From the NCBI GenBank assembly GCA_050252335.1, contig JBFWLB010000024.1, positions 1 to 37,195 on the forward strand: 37,195 bases of DNA, given 5' to 3'. The notes beneath the pieces were generated by a model. The model worked only from the letters and a program-made list of their open reading frames with translations, was not told where the DNA came from and did no database searches. Each line of letters begins with the position of its first letter. The stretch's first letter is position 1. The stretch comes from Berkiella_A sp050252335 (GTDB lineage Bacteria; Pseudomonadota; Gammaproteobacteria; Berkiellales; Berkiellaceae). Position numbers and translations under genes: made by a program. Positions 1-7,775 of the stretch are shown piece after piece.

Positions 1-223
1 ATTTTACCTTTAGTTCTTTTTCACGCTGCACACTGTTTTTAACAACCATGCCCCCTAAGCGAAACTGTGAACTTGCATCGACTGTCTGTTCAATGATATC
101 GGTTGGTGTAAAAAACAAATTAATATTTTGTGATAATGCATATAAAACCAAAGCAACGGCTAGGCTTAAAGCGCTCAATCCAATCAAGGCGATATAAATT
201 CTTTGTTTTTGTTTAGGCGACAT
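1..223 (-). CDS. ccmE: CcmE, periplasmic heme chaperone (partial, N-terminal 74 residues)
   Basis: The gene begins at an ATG at 221-223 and runs off the left edge, so the C-terminal part with the heme-binding His is not in the window. The visible protein starts MSPKQKQRIYIALIGLSAL. It has a short basic N-terminus, one membrane anchor (about residues 9-29), then the SQNINLFFTP stretch and the FRLGGMV segment typical of the CcmE beta-barrel. CcmE accepts heme from the CcmABCD exporter in the periplasm and passes it to the CcmF/H lyase for c-type cytochrome assembly (family knowledge). Its start overlaps the end of ccmD by 11 bp, as expected for translational coupling in a ccm operon. Confidence 0.92.
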   Translation of the reverse strand, partial: MSPKQKQRIYIALIGLSALSLAVALVLYALSQNINLFFTPTDIIEQTVDASSQFRLGGMVVKNSVQREKELKVK

Positions 224-371
224 GAGATAAATTCTTCTTCAAGAGACGACGTTTTACTTGAGATAAATGCCTAGCACTTTGCATCCACAATCCACCAAGC
301 AAGCAAAAGCTAATGGCATAAGAAGACCAAATGTATGCACCATATCCATTCATTGATAAATATTCTAGCAT
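213..371 (-). CDS. ccmD: CcmD, small heme exporter subunit
   Basis: This 52-residue reading frame starts MLEYLSMNGYGAYIWSSYAI and ends RRLLKKNLSHVA. It has the CcmD pattern: a short N-terminus with the conserved M-G-G/N-Y-x-x-Y-x-W motif, one membrane helix (about residues 12-31) and a basic cytoplasmic tail. CcmD helps release holo-CcmE from the CcmABC complex (family knowledge). The start overlaps the ccmC stop by 7 bp and the stop overlaps the ccmE start, so it sits in the usual ccmC-ccmD-ccmE order. The identification rests on position, size and motif. Confidence 0.85.
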   Translation of the reverse strand: MLEYLSMNGYGAYIWSSYAISFCLLGGLWMQSARHLSQVKRRLLKKNLSHVA

Positions 372-1114
372 GCACTTTCCTTATTATTTTTAAGCCAATC
401 ACTGTGTTCAGCGCTTTGTAAGATCTGAGTTTGTAATCTCAATGTTAAAAGAAAAAGGCAAAACAGTAAAACCCCCAGGATCATCGATAACAAGGGGTAC
501 AACATAGATGCATCGATTGCAGGCTTAGAAAAGCGTGTAATGGTTGAACCTTGATGCAGTGTTTGCCACCAATAAACAGAATAATGAATAATAGGCAAAT
601 CAACTAACCCAACAACGGCTAGTATTGCAGGCGCCAAAGATTTGGGCTGATTTGGCTTGATAGCATCATATAATGCTATGTATCCTAAATACAAAAACAG
701 CAGAATGAGCTCTGAGGTTAAACGTGCATCCCAAACCCACCATGTACCCCACATTGGCTTACCCCATATCGCTCCTGTCAGCAATGCCAACAACGCCATA
801 CTCGCGCCAATAGGTGCCAAACTATAAGCCATTAATTCTGCAACCTTGAGCCGCCAAATCAAAAATCCAAGACTCAAAACGCCAATTAGTCCATAAAGCA
901 TCATAGATAACATCGCAAAAGGGACATGAATAAAGATAATTCTATACGCATCCCCTTGTTGATAATCTGCAGGGGCAATAAATAATCCAGCAACAATACC
1001 GTAGCATAAAGCCAAGAACGCAAAGCCTCCCAACCATGGTCTACTTGCAGCACAGATCTGATAACACTGCTTAGGAGACCAAATAGGTGCAAAAAATTTA
1101 AGTATTCTATTCAC
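365..1114 (-). CDS. ccmC: CcmC, heme-handling membrane protein
   Basis: The 249-residue protein has six predicted membrane segments and the tryptophan-rich WGTWWVWD signature at about residues 122-129, which defines the heme-handling family. Conserved periplasmic His residues are present at about 63 (FIHVP) and 188 (TLHQG), matching the heme ligands of characterised CcmC. CcmC loads heme onto CcmE together with CcmABD (family knowledge). Length is normal. It starts 2 bp after the ccmB stop and overlaps ccmD. Nothing in it suggests decay. Confidence 0.97.
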   Translation of the reverse strand: MNRILKFFAPIWSPKQCYQICAASRPWLGGFAFLALCYGIVAGLFIAPADYQQGDAYRIIFIHVPFAMLSMMLYGLIGVLSLGFLIWRLKVAELMAYSLAPIGASMALLALLTGAIWGKPMWGTWWVWDARLTSELILLFLYLGYIALYDAIKPNQPKSLAPAILAVVGLVDLPIIHYSVYWWQTLHQGSTITRFSKPAIDASMLYPLLSMILGVLLFCLFLLTLRLQTQILQSAEHSDWLKNNKESAC

Positions 1115-1116
1115 AG

Positions 1117-1788
1117 TTACTCTTCACTTGTCTGTTGTAAAGTAAGGCTACACAAAAATGGCAAAAATAAAGCACACAATATAGAAATAGCTGCCAGTAA
1201 TGCACATTCGAAGGTAGGTCTTTGCATTAATTGCAAGGTTGCTACAGCACTTTGACCCAATATTAAAATAGGGGTATACAATGGCAATAACAAAAGCCCT
1301 AATAATAAACCTGGCTGCGGTAAGCCTACCGTCAGCGATGCTGCTAAAATCATTAATAAAATTAAAGCCGGTGTTGTAATCAGGAAAACAAAGCCCAAAC
1401 CAACAGCTAAGGAAACATTAAAATATAGCCAGAATGAAACAATGGGCAGCAACACAATAAAGCCTAAGCCTAGCACTAGCCAATAAGCCAAAGCCTTCGC
1501 AAGTATAAAAAGCCATAACGGGTATGGGCTTAGTTTCAACTGGCTGAGCCACCCTTCTTCAAGATCTTTTCTGAGAGCCAGTTCGCTCATTGTTAACATC
1601 GAAAATAAAATAGCTATCCAAATAACAACAGGGCTTACCCGTATCAACAACTCAGATTCTCTGCTCAAACTAAAACCAAAGAGTGCAATCGTCAGGCTAT
1701 AGAGCAACAAAACAGGGATCCAATCTCCCTTGTTCCTTAACATGAGTGTTAATTCAGTTGTAAAATAATGCGCAAGTACTTTAATCAT
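1117..1788 (-). CDS. ccmB: CcmB, heme exporter permease
   Basis: The 223-residue protein is very hydrophobic with six likely membrane helices. The loop LRKDLEEGWLSQLKLSP at about residues 72-88 is the conserved CcmB cytoplasmic segment that contacts the CcmA ATPase. It forms the membrane part of the CcmAB transporter that acts on the CcmC-CcmE heme complex (family knowledge). The start overlaps the ccmA stop by 8 bp, pointing to translational coupling. Length is typical. Confidence 0.95.
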   Translation of the reverse strand: MIKVLAHYFTTELTLMLRNKGDWIPVLLLYSLTIALFGFSLSRESELLIRVSPVVIWIAILFSMLTMSELALRKDLEEGWLSQLKLSPYPLWLFILAKALAYWLVLGLGFIVLLPIVSFWLYFNVSLAVGLGFVFLITTPALILLMILAASLTVGLPQPGLLLGLLLLPLYTPILILGQSAVATLQLMQRPTFECALLAAISILCALFLPFLCSLTLQQTSEE

Positions 1789-2464
1789 TGTGTTTCACAG
1801 CACTGACGATGGTATTGAGTGTAAGCATATGCATCTTAGACAGGCTGCAAACATTTTGTTGGCTATGACTTGTCATAATGACGTTATTATTTTTTGCACA
1901 ATGCATTTCAAGTCTGCTTTTTACAAAATCTGTTGTCTTTTCATCTAATCCAATAAAAGGCTCGTCTAATATCCACACTGGCTTATTCAACAAAAAGACG
2001 CGTGCCAACGCAACCTTTCGGCGCTGACCAAAAGAAAGAGTTTTGACAAGTTTATGCCGCGATTCATAGAGATCAAGTTCCTGTAAAAGCGCTTTTACAT
2101 CCTCTGATTCTTTCCAGGCTTTGGGGGGCATTTTTTCAGACAAAACCATGAAGGAAAGCTCAATGTTCTCCAAAACAGACATATCTTTTTTTAGGCCATT
2201 TTGATGACCAACATAACTTAGATATGGCTGCGCTTGATAAATGTCACAATGATTACTTTCATCAAAGCACCACTTTACTGTTCCGTCATCAAAACGCAGT
2301 AATCCCGTTAATAATTTAAGTAAAGTGCTTTTACCAGAACCATTAGCGCCAATAACTTGTAATAATTTTCCACGCGCAAAAACAAAGCTGAGTGGCTGAA
2401 TAATTATTTTATGAAATAATTGGTATTGCAGATTATCTACTTTGAGCAAATAAGGAGAATTCAC
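1781..2464 (-). CDS. ccmA: CcmA, ATP-binding subunit of the CcmAB heme exporter
   Basis: This is a 227-residue ABC ATPase. It has Walker A GANGSGKST (about residues 39-47), the signature LSFGQRRKVALAR (about 143-155), Walker B with the catalytic Glu in VWILDEPFIGLDE (about 162-174) and the switch His in TSHSQ (about 198-202). It powers release of holo-CcmE from CcmC (family knowledge). The start is GTG: a TAA lies directly in front of it in frame, and no later Met precedes the Walker A. It is the first gene of the ccm operon. Confidence 0.95.
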   Translation of the reverse strand: MNSPYLLKVDNLQYQLFHKIIIQPLSFVFARGKLLQVIGANGSGKSTLLKLLTGLLRFDDGTVKWCFDESNHCDIYQAQPYLSYVGHQNGLKKDMSVLENIELSFMVLSEKMPPKAWKESEDVKALLQELDLYESRHKLVKTLSFGQRRKVALARVFLLNKPVWILDEPFIGLDEKTTDFVKSRLEMHCAKNNNVIMTSHSQQNVCSLSKMHMLTLNTIVSAVKHND

Positions 2465-2513
2465 TTAGTTCACTTGCTTATTCATGATAAATATACGATA
2501 AGCTCGGTGCAAA

Positions 2514-2541
2514 ATTATCATTAATCTTATCGCAGTAACAA
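2514..2541 (-). promoter_or_regulatory. Candidate sigma-70 promoter for the ccm operon
   Basis: Read on the minus strand, TTGTTA (2536-2541) and GATAAT (2514-2519) are separated by 16 bp, about 50 bp upstream of the ccmA GTG. The -10 matches consensus at 5 of 6 and the -35 at 4 of 6. The 277-bp gap between divergent ccmA and sohB must hold promoters for both. For sohB I see only weak AT-rich candidates near 2690 and do not call one. Confidence 0.35.
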
Positions 2542-2741
2542 AGAACGAACTAAGATTGTAAGATGACACTCAAGCATACAATTGCAAAGACAGTATCTTA
2601 TCACAGGCGCAAGAAGGCAAAAAGTCGTTTAACTAAAGCGCTTTGTAAAAAAACACTTTCAGAATAGCATCCACAGCCAAACCTTTATAGAATAAGGTCG
2701 CACTATTAAATATGTTTAGACAAAAAACTAAGGTTATTTAG

Positions 2742-3773
2742 ATGATTGAATTTTTAAGCAACTATGGACTCTTTTTCGCAAAAACACTTACCTTTGTTCT
2801 CGCAATTATTGTTGTTTTAGCAAGCGTCATCTCTATGACACAAAAACCCAGAGTCGAAGACGGTCTTTTATCAATCAATAATTTGAATGAAAAATTTCAA
2901 GATATAAAAAATGGCGTTCAAGCAGAAATCCTCTCTAAAGCAGACTATAAAGCCTGGCAAAAACAAGAAAAAAAGAGAGAGAAAGAAGAAAGTAAGCAAG
3001 AAAAAAAATCAAGCAGCAAAAAACCAAGACTGTTTGTTCTGCGCTTTGATGGCGATGTGAAAGCCTCAGAAACCCTTGCTTTAACGGAATGCATTAACGC
3101 AATCATAGACACTGCCGACAAAAGTGATGAAGTGCTTTTAATCTTAGAGAGCGCGGGTGGTTATGTTCATAGCTACGGCCATGCGGCATCACAAGTCCAT
3201 AGAATACGTGATCACCAATTAAAACTAACCATTGCGATTGATAAGTGTGCAGCCAGCGGCGGTTATCTCATGGCTTGTATTGCAAATGAATTAATTGCTT
3301 CTCCTTTTGCGATTATTGGTTCCATAGGTGTTGTCGGACAAATGCCTAATTTCCATCGCTTATTAGAAAAAAATAATATTGATTATGAGCTACATACGGC
3401 AGGCCAATATAAACGCACTTTAACTATTTTTGGTGAAAATACAGATACACAACGAGATAAATTTGTTGAGGAAATCGAAGTAACACACCAAATCTTCAAA
3501 GATTATGTGTCTAAACATAGACCGATGCTTGATATTACAGAAGTAGCAACGGGTGAGCACTGGCATGCAATGCTTGCACTAGAAAAGAAACTCATTGATA
3601 AAATACAAACCAGCGACGCCTTCATTATGGAAGCCTTGAAAGATCGTCAAGTCTTTGAAATCAGCTATCAAGAAAAACAAAAAATGTCTGATAAATTTCT
3701 TTCTAGATTGGCACTACAATTAGAAAAATCGGCTCTTACATTATTTACAAGATTTAATCTGTTTAAGTTTTAA
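2742..3773 (+). CDS. sohB: SohB-like inner-membrane serine protease (peptidase S49)
   Basis: The 343-residue protein has an N-terminal membrane helix (about residues 11-31), a lysine/glutamate-rich linker (about 72-95) and an S49 peptidase domain. The likely catalytic dyad is Ser172 in KCAASGGYLMAC and Lys224 in GQYKRTLTIFGE, both in the expected context. SohB/SppA-type enzymes cleave membrane-embedded or signal peptides from the periplasmic side (family knowledge); the substrate here is unknown. It is the only plus-strand gene in the window and is divergent from ccm and convergent with the flagellar block. The length is close to E. coli SohB. Confidence 0.93.
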   Translation: MIEFLSNYGLFFAKTLTFVLAIIVVLASVISMTQKPRVEDGLLSINNLNEKFQDIKNGVQAEILSKADYKAWQKQEKKREKEESKQEKKSSSKKPRLFVLRFDGDVKASETLALTECINAIIDTADKSDEVLLILESAGGYVHSYGHAASQVHRIRDHQLKLTIAIDKCAASGGYLMACIANELIASPFAIIGSIGVVGQMPNFHRLLEKNNIDYELHTAGQYKRTLTIFGENTDTQRDKFVEEIEVTHQIFKDYVSKHRPMLDITEVATGEHWHAMLALEKKLIDKIQTSDAFIMEALKDRQVFEISYQEKQKMSDKFLSRLALQLEKSALTLFTRFNLFKF

Positions 3774-3785
3774 GAAATAGATGAA

Positions 3786-3991
3786 TTTTGGAATTTTTAT
3801 AAACCCTCACCCGTCCTTTCAGGACTCCCTCTCCCAAAATGGTAGAGGGAAAAATTTCGCTACGCTCATTACTCAGAAGAAAAAGCAATGATGTGTAAGA
3901 TTATTGAAGCATAGATGAGCACAGCGAATCATAACGCCTCTACCATTTTGGGAGAGGCCGGCTGAAAGCCTGGTGAGGGTTTAATCCAAAA
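3786..3991. repeat. Near-palindromic repeat between convergent sohB and the flagellar operon
   Basis: The two halves are complementary along most of their length. The outer ends TTTTGGA and TCCAAAA match. The arms AAACCCTCACC (from 3801) and GGTGAGGGTTT (to 3982) match, as do CCTCTCCCAAAATGGTAGAGG-like segments on both sides. The inner segments TTCGCTACGCTCAT (3856-3869) and ATGAGCACAGCGAA (3915-3928) pair at 12 of 14 positions. It has no coding capacity. It resembles MITE-like intergenic palindromes. It could act as a two-way transcription stop for sohB and the DUF2802 gene, but there is no clear U-tract. Confidence 0.8.
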
Positions 3992-4032
3992 TATATTAGG
4001 TCAATCCACAACTCATAAAAATCATTCTACAA

Positions 4033-4461
4033 CTAAGACTTAGAAAGAGATGCTTTTTTGGCCTGTAACACACGAATCATTTGCGCTTCAATTTTAGTCA
4101 AACCACAATCCTGCATAAGTGTTTCTTCATCTCCACCCAGTTCAATCATCTTGCGTGCTTGATGATAATGCCCTTGACTCATCTCTTTAGATTTTTGGAA
4201 TAAGTTTTGTACCTTCGTCAATTTTTCAGAAAAGCCTGAAACTTTAGATTCTACTTCTAGAATACGTTCACCCATGGGGGTTAAAGATTGCGTAACTTGT
4301 GAAAAGTTATTATCAGATAACTCTTGATACAATTTCACTTCATCAATCAATGTACGATATTTATTCACTCTATAAATAGCACAACATGAAACAGCAATGC
4401 TTACAGTTGTAGTTACAAAGCTAATCCCTAAAATATATGGCACCAATGTACTTGCATCCAT
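4033..4461 (-). CDS. DUF2802 protein, last gene of the flagellar block
   Basis: The 142-residue protein has one N-terminal membrane helix (about residues 8-28), a coiled-coil middle (about 40-95) and a C-terminal helix pair with Y-x-x-A-x-x-M-I-x-x-G (about 98-108) and CGLTKIEAQMIRVLQ (about 119-133). This matches the gammaproteobacterial DUF2802 family, which is commonly found near motor and chemotaxis genes. The function is unknown. The start follows AAGGA with 8-nt spacing and lies 5 bp after motD, so it is probably cotranscribed with the stator genes. The C-terminal pattern looks like a small helix-turn-helix-like fold. No sign of decay. Confidence 0.8.
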   Translation of the reverse strand: MDASTLVPYILGISFVTTTVSIAVSCCAIYRVNKYRTLIDEVKLYQELSDNNFSQVTQSLTPMGERILEVESKVSGFSEKLTKVQNLFQKSKEMSQGHYHQARKMIELGGDEETLMQDCGLTKIEAQMIRVLQAKKASLSKS

Positions 4462-4465
4462 TGCA

Positions 4466-5431
4466 TCATTCCTTGGGTGAATTTGTTTTGGTTTCAGTGA
4501 TATTCACGGTACTTGGAGTCCTGCTTGGCAAAGTGGTATAACGCGTTATACCGCTTGTCGTTTTTTCTTGTTTTGTAGGTTGAGCATTCAGTATATGTTT
4601 TTGTGTTGTTGCTTCTTCTATAACAACTGGCTCTGGCTCTTTAAAGGTTTTCTCTCTCAATCTTTTCATGCGTTCATTCTTAGCAATGACAAGTACTACC
4701 CTTCTATTTTGCTGTCTACCAAGTGCCGTTGTATTAGTCGCAACAGGGAAATTAGAACCATAACCGACAACCACAAAGCGCTCTGATGATAATTTTAACT
4801 CTATAAATCGACGTGCAACAGCAGCAGCACGTGCCGCGGATAACTCCCAATTTGAAGGGAACAACTCATTTGCTATGGGTACATTATCTGAAAATCCTTC
4901 AACTTGAATAGGAGAAGAAAAAGACGATAGGATATCTCGAAGTGGTAATAAAACTTTATCTGAGTCTGGCAATAAGATTGCGCTCCCTGTTGCAAAGAGC
5001 ACACTTGTATTCAAAGTAAGCTCCAACCAATTTTCTGTTTCTTCAATCGTCATTAATTTTTTATCGATACTGCCTTCTAGCTTGCTGCGCATTGCATCGG
5101 TTAATTCAAAAAAAGCTGGCTTTGTAAAAAGATGAGGTGTCAATGCTCCCCAACCTAATCGACCATTTGGCTCAGCTGCACGATTAACCGTTTTACTAGT
5201 GCTTTGTTCATTTTCTTCTACAGAGTAGGCAAGAGGTGTAATATTTAAAAAAGCAAGCCCCAGTGAATCAGCCAGTATTCTGTACTTGCCCTCGTTTACA
5301 ACAGACAATGCATACATCGTGACAAAGAAAGCAAAGAGTAAAGTAATAAAATCTGCATAAGAAATAACCCAGCGATCATGAGACTCTGGCTCATGTGCAA
5401 TTTTGCTAGAAAGGCTTCTACGCTGCTGCAT
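4466..5431 (-). CDS. motD: MotD (MotB family), peptidoglycan-anchored stator subunit
   Basis: The 321-residue protein has a basic N-terminus and a single membrane helix containing SYADFITLLFAFF; Asp27 is the proton-carrying residue of MotB proteins. An OmpA/MotB peptidoglycan-binding domain lies at about 140-260, with VEGFSDNVP and NWELSAARA as its hallmarks. A long Thr/Glu/Pro-rich tail follows (about 265-321). The N-terminus and the phrase ALSVVNEGKYR are closer to Pseudomonas MotD than to classic MotB. With MotC it forms the proton channel that turns the rotor. Its start overlaps motC by 14 bp. Confidence 0.93.
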   Translation of the reverse strand: MQQRRSLSSKIAHEPESHDRWVISYADFITLLFAFFVTMYALSVVNEGKYRILADSLGLAFLNITPLAYSVEENEQSTSKTVNRAAEPNGRLGWGALTPHLFTKPAFFELTDAMRSKLEGSIDKKLMTIEETENWLELTLNTSVLFATGSAILLPDSDKVLLPLRDILSSFSSPIQVEGFSDNVPIANELFPSNWELSAARAAAVARRFIELKLSSERFVVVGYGSNFPVATNTTALGRQQNRRVVLVIAKNERMKRLREKTFKEPEPVVIEEATTQKHILNAQPTKQEKTTSGITRYTTLPSRTPSTVNITETKTNSPKE

Positions 5432-6179
5432 TATCTTCGCTCACATAACTCAATAATTTGTATTCAATCGCTTGTGGATGCTCACCTTTTGCAATCGCGC
5501 AAATCCCTTCCATGATCATAGAATTTTGAATGGTTCTATTTAAAATCTGATTTTTTAATTTTTTAGCAACGGGGATACAAAAAATATTCGCAAAGGCAAC
5601 CCCATAAATCGTGGCAACAAAAGCCACTGCAATGCCTGGCCCTAATAATTCAGGCTTATCTAAACTTCCTAAAATATGAATAAGTCCAAGTACCGCGCCA
5701 ATAATGCCAATAGTAGGGCTATAACCTCCCATGCTTTCAAATACTCTGGCAGCTTGTAGATCTTTTAGCTCACGAACATCAAGTTCATGCACCATAATAT
5801 CTCTGATGACTTCAGAAGAGTGCCCATCAACGATGAGTTGTAAACCACGACGTGTATAAGAAGATATTTCATCGCTTGTTAAGAATCTCTCTAAACTAAG
5901 CAGTCCTTCATTGCGCGCTAAAATAGACCAATGTATGATGTTTTTTAGATCTTTGTAATAATGCTTATCAGGTGGAAAAATAACCCAAGGGAAGATTTCT
6001 AAAGCGCGTTTAAATACAAAATGAGGTGACTCTAACAATACTGCCCCAAAAGTCCCGCCTAACACAATAATCATTGCGGGCACATTGAGCAGCACTGAAA
6101 GTTGGCCACCATCTATATATTGTCCTGCTAAAATCGCAGTGACTCCAAGCATAAATCCTATAATCGTGAGCGAATCCAT
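5418..6179 (-). CDS. motC: MotC (MotA family), stator channel subunit
   Basis: The 253-residue protein has the four membrane helices of MotA/PomA/MotC: two near the N-terminus (about residues 3-22 and 32-50) and two after the cytoplasmic loop (about 150-170 and 180-200). The segment GGYSPTIGIIGAVLGLIHIL contains the conserved proline at the start of TM3, and LLGPGIAVAFVATIYGVAFAN is TM4. The cytoplasmic loop carries the charged residues that contact FliG. It starts 22 bp after fliA and overlaps motD, so it is probably cotranscribed with both. No second stator pair is present in the window. Confidence 0.93.
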   Translation of the reverse strand: MDSLTIIGFMLGVTAILAGQYIDGGQLSVLLNVPAMIIVLGGTFGAVLLESPHFVFKRALEIFPWVIFPPDKHYYKDLKNIIHWSILARNEGLLSLERFLTSDEISSYTRRGLQLIVDGHSSEVIRDIMVHELDVRELKDLQAARVFESMGGYSPTIGIIGAVLGLIHILGSLDKPELLGPGIAVAFVATIYGVAFANIFCIPVAKKLKNQILNRTIQNSMIMEGICAIAKGEHPQAIEYKLLSYVSEDNAAA

Positions 6180-6201
6180 ATGCTCTTATTTCCGTATAAA
6201 A

Positions 6202-6924
6202 TTATTTCCACTTATCGAGTCTAGCCTGTAGTCGTACCATTGCTTGGCTGTGAATTTGGCTAATCCTAGATTCACTCACACCCAATACTTCACCAATCTC
6301 TCGCAAATTTAATTCTTCATCGTAGTAAAGTGCTAAAACAAGTTTTTCTTTATTTGGAAGATGCGCAACTTCTGATGCTAATTTATTTTTAAAATCTTCT
6401 TGTTGAAGGCCATCTAAGGGGCTAGGAATTTGGCTTTGGCCTGATGGTTGGCTCAAATAATCATCATTCAAACCCAAATCATCAAATGCAAATATTTTTG
6501 CACAATTCATATCTTGTATGACAGAATGATATTCTTCCAAAGAAATATTAAGCGTCTTTGCAATGTCAGCATCTTTTGCATCTCTGCCTGTTTCATTTTC
6601 AATTCTACGAATTGCAATCGCAAATTTCTTCATATTTTTATGAACCGAGCGTGGCGCCCAATCCTCTTTTCTAATTTCATCAAGCATCGCACCTCTGATT
6701 CTAATACCTGCATAGGTTGTAAAGGCTGCGCCTTTGGTATGATCATAATTGCGTGCCGCTTCGATAAGACCAATCATTCCCGCTTGTATTAAATCATCGA
6801 CTTGAATATTCTGCGGCAATCGCGCCAAAAGATGATGGGCGATCTTCTTTACTAAGGGAGCATGCTGCCGAACAAAATCAGAACCTGTATTGTCAACTAA
6901 TTGATACGCCTTTGCACCACTCAT
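6202..6924 (-). CDS. fliA: FliA, flagellar sigma factor 28
   Basis: This 240-residue sigma factor has region 2 (VDDLIQAGMIGLIEAARNYD, then FTTYAGIRIRGAMLDEIRKEDW) and region 4 (LREIGEVLGVSESRISQIHSQA) with the features of the FliA group. It directs transcription of late flagellar genes such as fliC, whose promoter at 32541-32567 fits the sigma-28 consensus. The start overlaps the flhG stop by 4 bp. The anti-sigma factor FlgM is not in the window. Length is normal. Confidence 0.97.
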   Translation of the reverse strand: MSGAKAYQLVDNTGSDFVRQHAPLVKKIAHHLLARLPQNIQVDDLIQAGMIGLIEAARNYDHTKGAAFTTYAGIRIRGAMLDEIRKEDWAPRSVHKNMKKFAIAIRRIENETGRDAKDADIAKTLNISLEEYHSVIQDMNCAKIFAFDDLGLNDDYLSQPSGQSQIPSPLDGLQQEDFKNKLASEVAHLPNKEKLVLALYYDEELNLREIGEVLGVSESRISQIHSQAMVRLQARLDKWK

Positions 6925-7775
6925 GTATTTACCTCTATAAAATTCAGTGGCTTAATCATATCCTCTAAAAACAGCTGTGCCGGATTGCTATCCGTATTAA
7001 GCGATTTTCTTGTATCGATTAACTTTGCAGCAATTTCTCTAAAATGCTGCGCTGCTTTCGAACTTGGATATAACTCCATTAATGATTTTTGTTGCTTAAT
7101 TGCGCGCTTTACATATTCATCGTTTGGAATCCATCCCAAAAAGTGTAATGACACACTTAAATATTTGTCAGCTACATTTGTTAGCTTAGCAAAGATTTCC
7201 TTAGACTCAGTCAAACTACTGGACATATTCACCAGTACTTTCATTCTTTTTATTTGATATTTTGTATTTAAAATTTTGATTAAACTGTAGGCGTCTGTAA
7301 GCGAAGTGGGTTCATCTGAGAGCACAATAATAATTTCATTTGCAGCTAAAGAAAATCTAACAACCATGTCAGAAATACCAGCCGCAGTATCAATGATAAA
7401 AGTATCCACTTGATCGCTCAATGCATTAAAACCAGCGATCAATCCCATATATTCTAATGGTTGTAATTGCACAAGACGTTGTATGCCAGAAGCCGCAGGA
7501 ATAATATTTACGCCAAAAGGCCCTTTGAGAACAATATCATTCAATTCGCACTTTGCATCAATTACGTCGTTTAAAGTGAGCGTTGGTTTTAAGCCAAGCG
7601 CAACATCAATATTCGACAATCCAAAATCTGCATCTAGCAAAAATACTCTTTCCCCTAACATCGCCTGAGCAATGGACAAATTAATGGCTGTGTTTGTTTT
7701 ACCTATACCCCCCTTACCACCTGTAATTGCGATTACTTGCTTTTTATGAGGCAGCGGCTTGTAATTCGGATTCAT
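6921..7775 (-). CDS. flhG: FlhG (FleN), MinD-like ATPase controlling flagellar number
   Basis: I chose the ATG at 7775 (MNPNYKPLPHKKQ) because GGAGA lies about 9 nt upstream; an upstream in-frame ATG at 7817 would add 14 residues of unlike sequence. The 284-residue protein has the deviant Walker A GGKGGIGKTN (about residues 19-28), the switch I region LLDADFGLSNIDVALGL and the switch II IIDTAAGISD. In Pseudomonas and Vibrio, FlhG limits flagellar number and antagonises FleQ and FlhF (family knowledge). The start lies 32 bp inside the end of flhF. Confidence 0.95.
   Translation of the reverse strand: MNPNYKPLPHKKQVIAITGGKGGIGKTNTAINLSIAQAMLGERVFLLDADFGLSNIDVALGLKPTLTLNDVIDAKCELNDIVLKGPFGVNIIPAASGIQRLVQLQPLEYMGLIAGFNALSDQVDTFIIDTAAGISDMVVRFSLAANEIIIVLSDEPTSLTDAYSLIKILNTKYQIKRMKVLVNMSSSLTESKEIFAKLTNVADKYLSVSLHFLGWIPNDEYVKRAIKQQKSLMELYPSSKAAQHFREIAAKLIDTRKSLNTDSNPAQLFLEDMIKPLNFIEVNT

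Noticed and set aside
6893..6906. FleQ-box-like GTCAACTAATTGAT
   Set aside because: It lies inside the fliA coding region with no sigma-54 promoter next to it; it is probably chance in AT-rich DNA.
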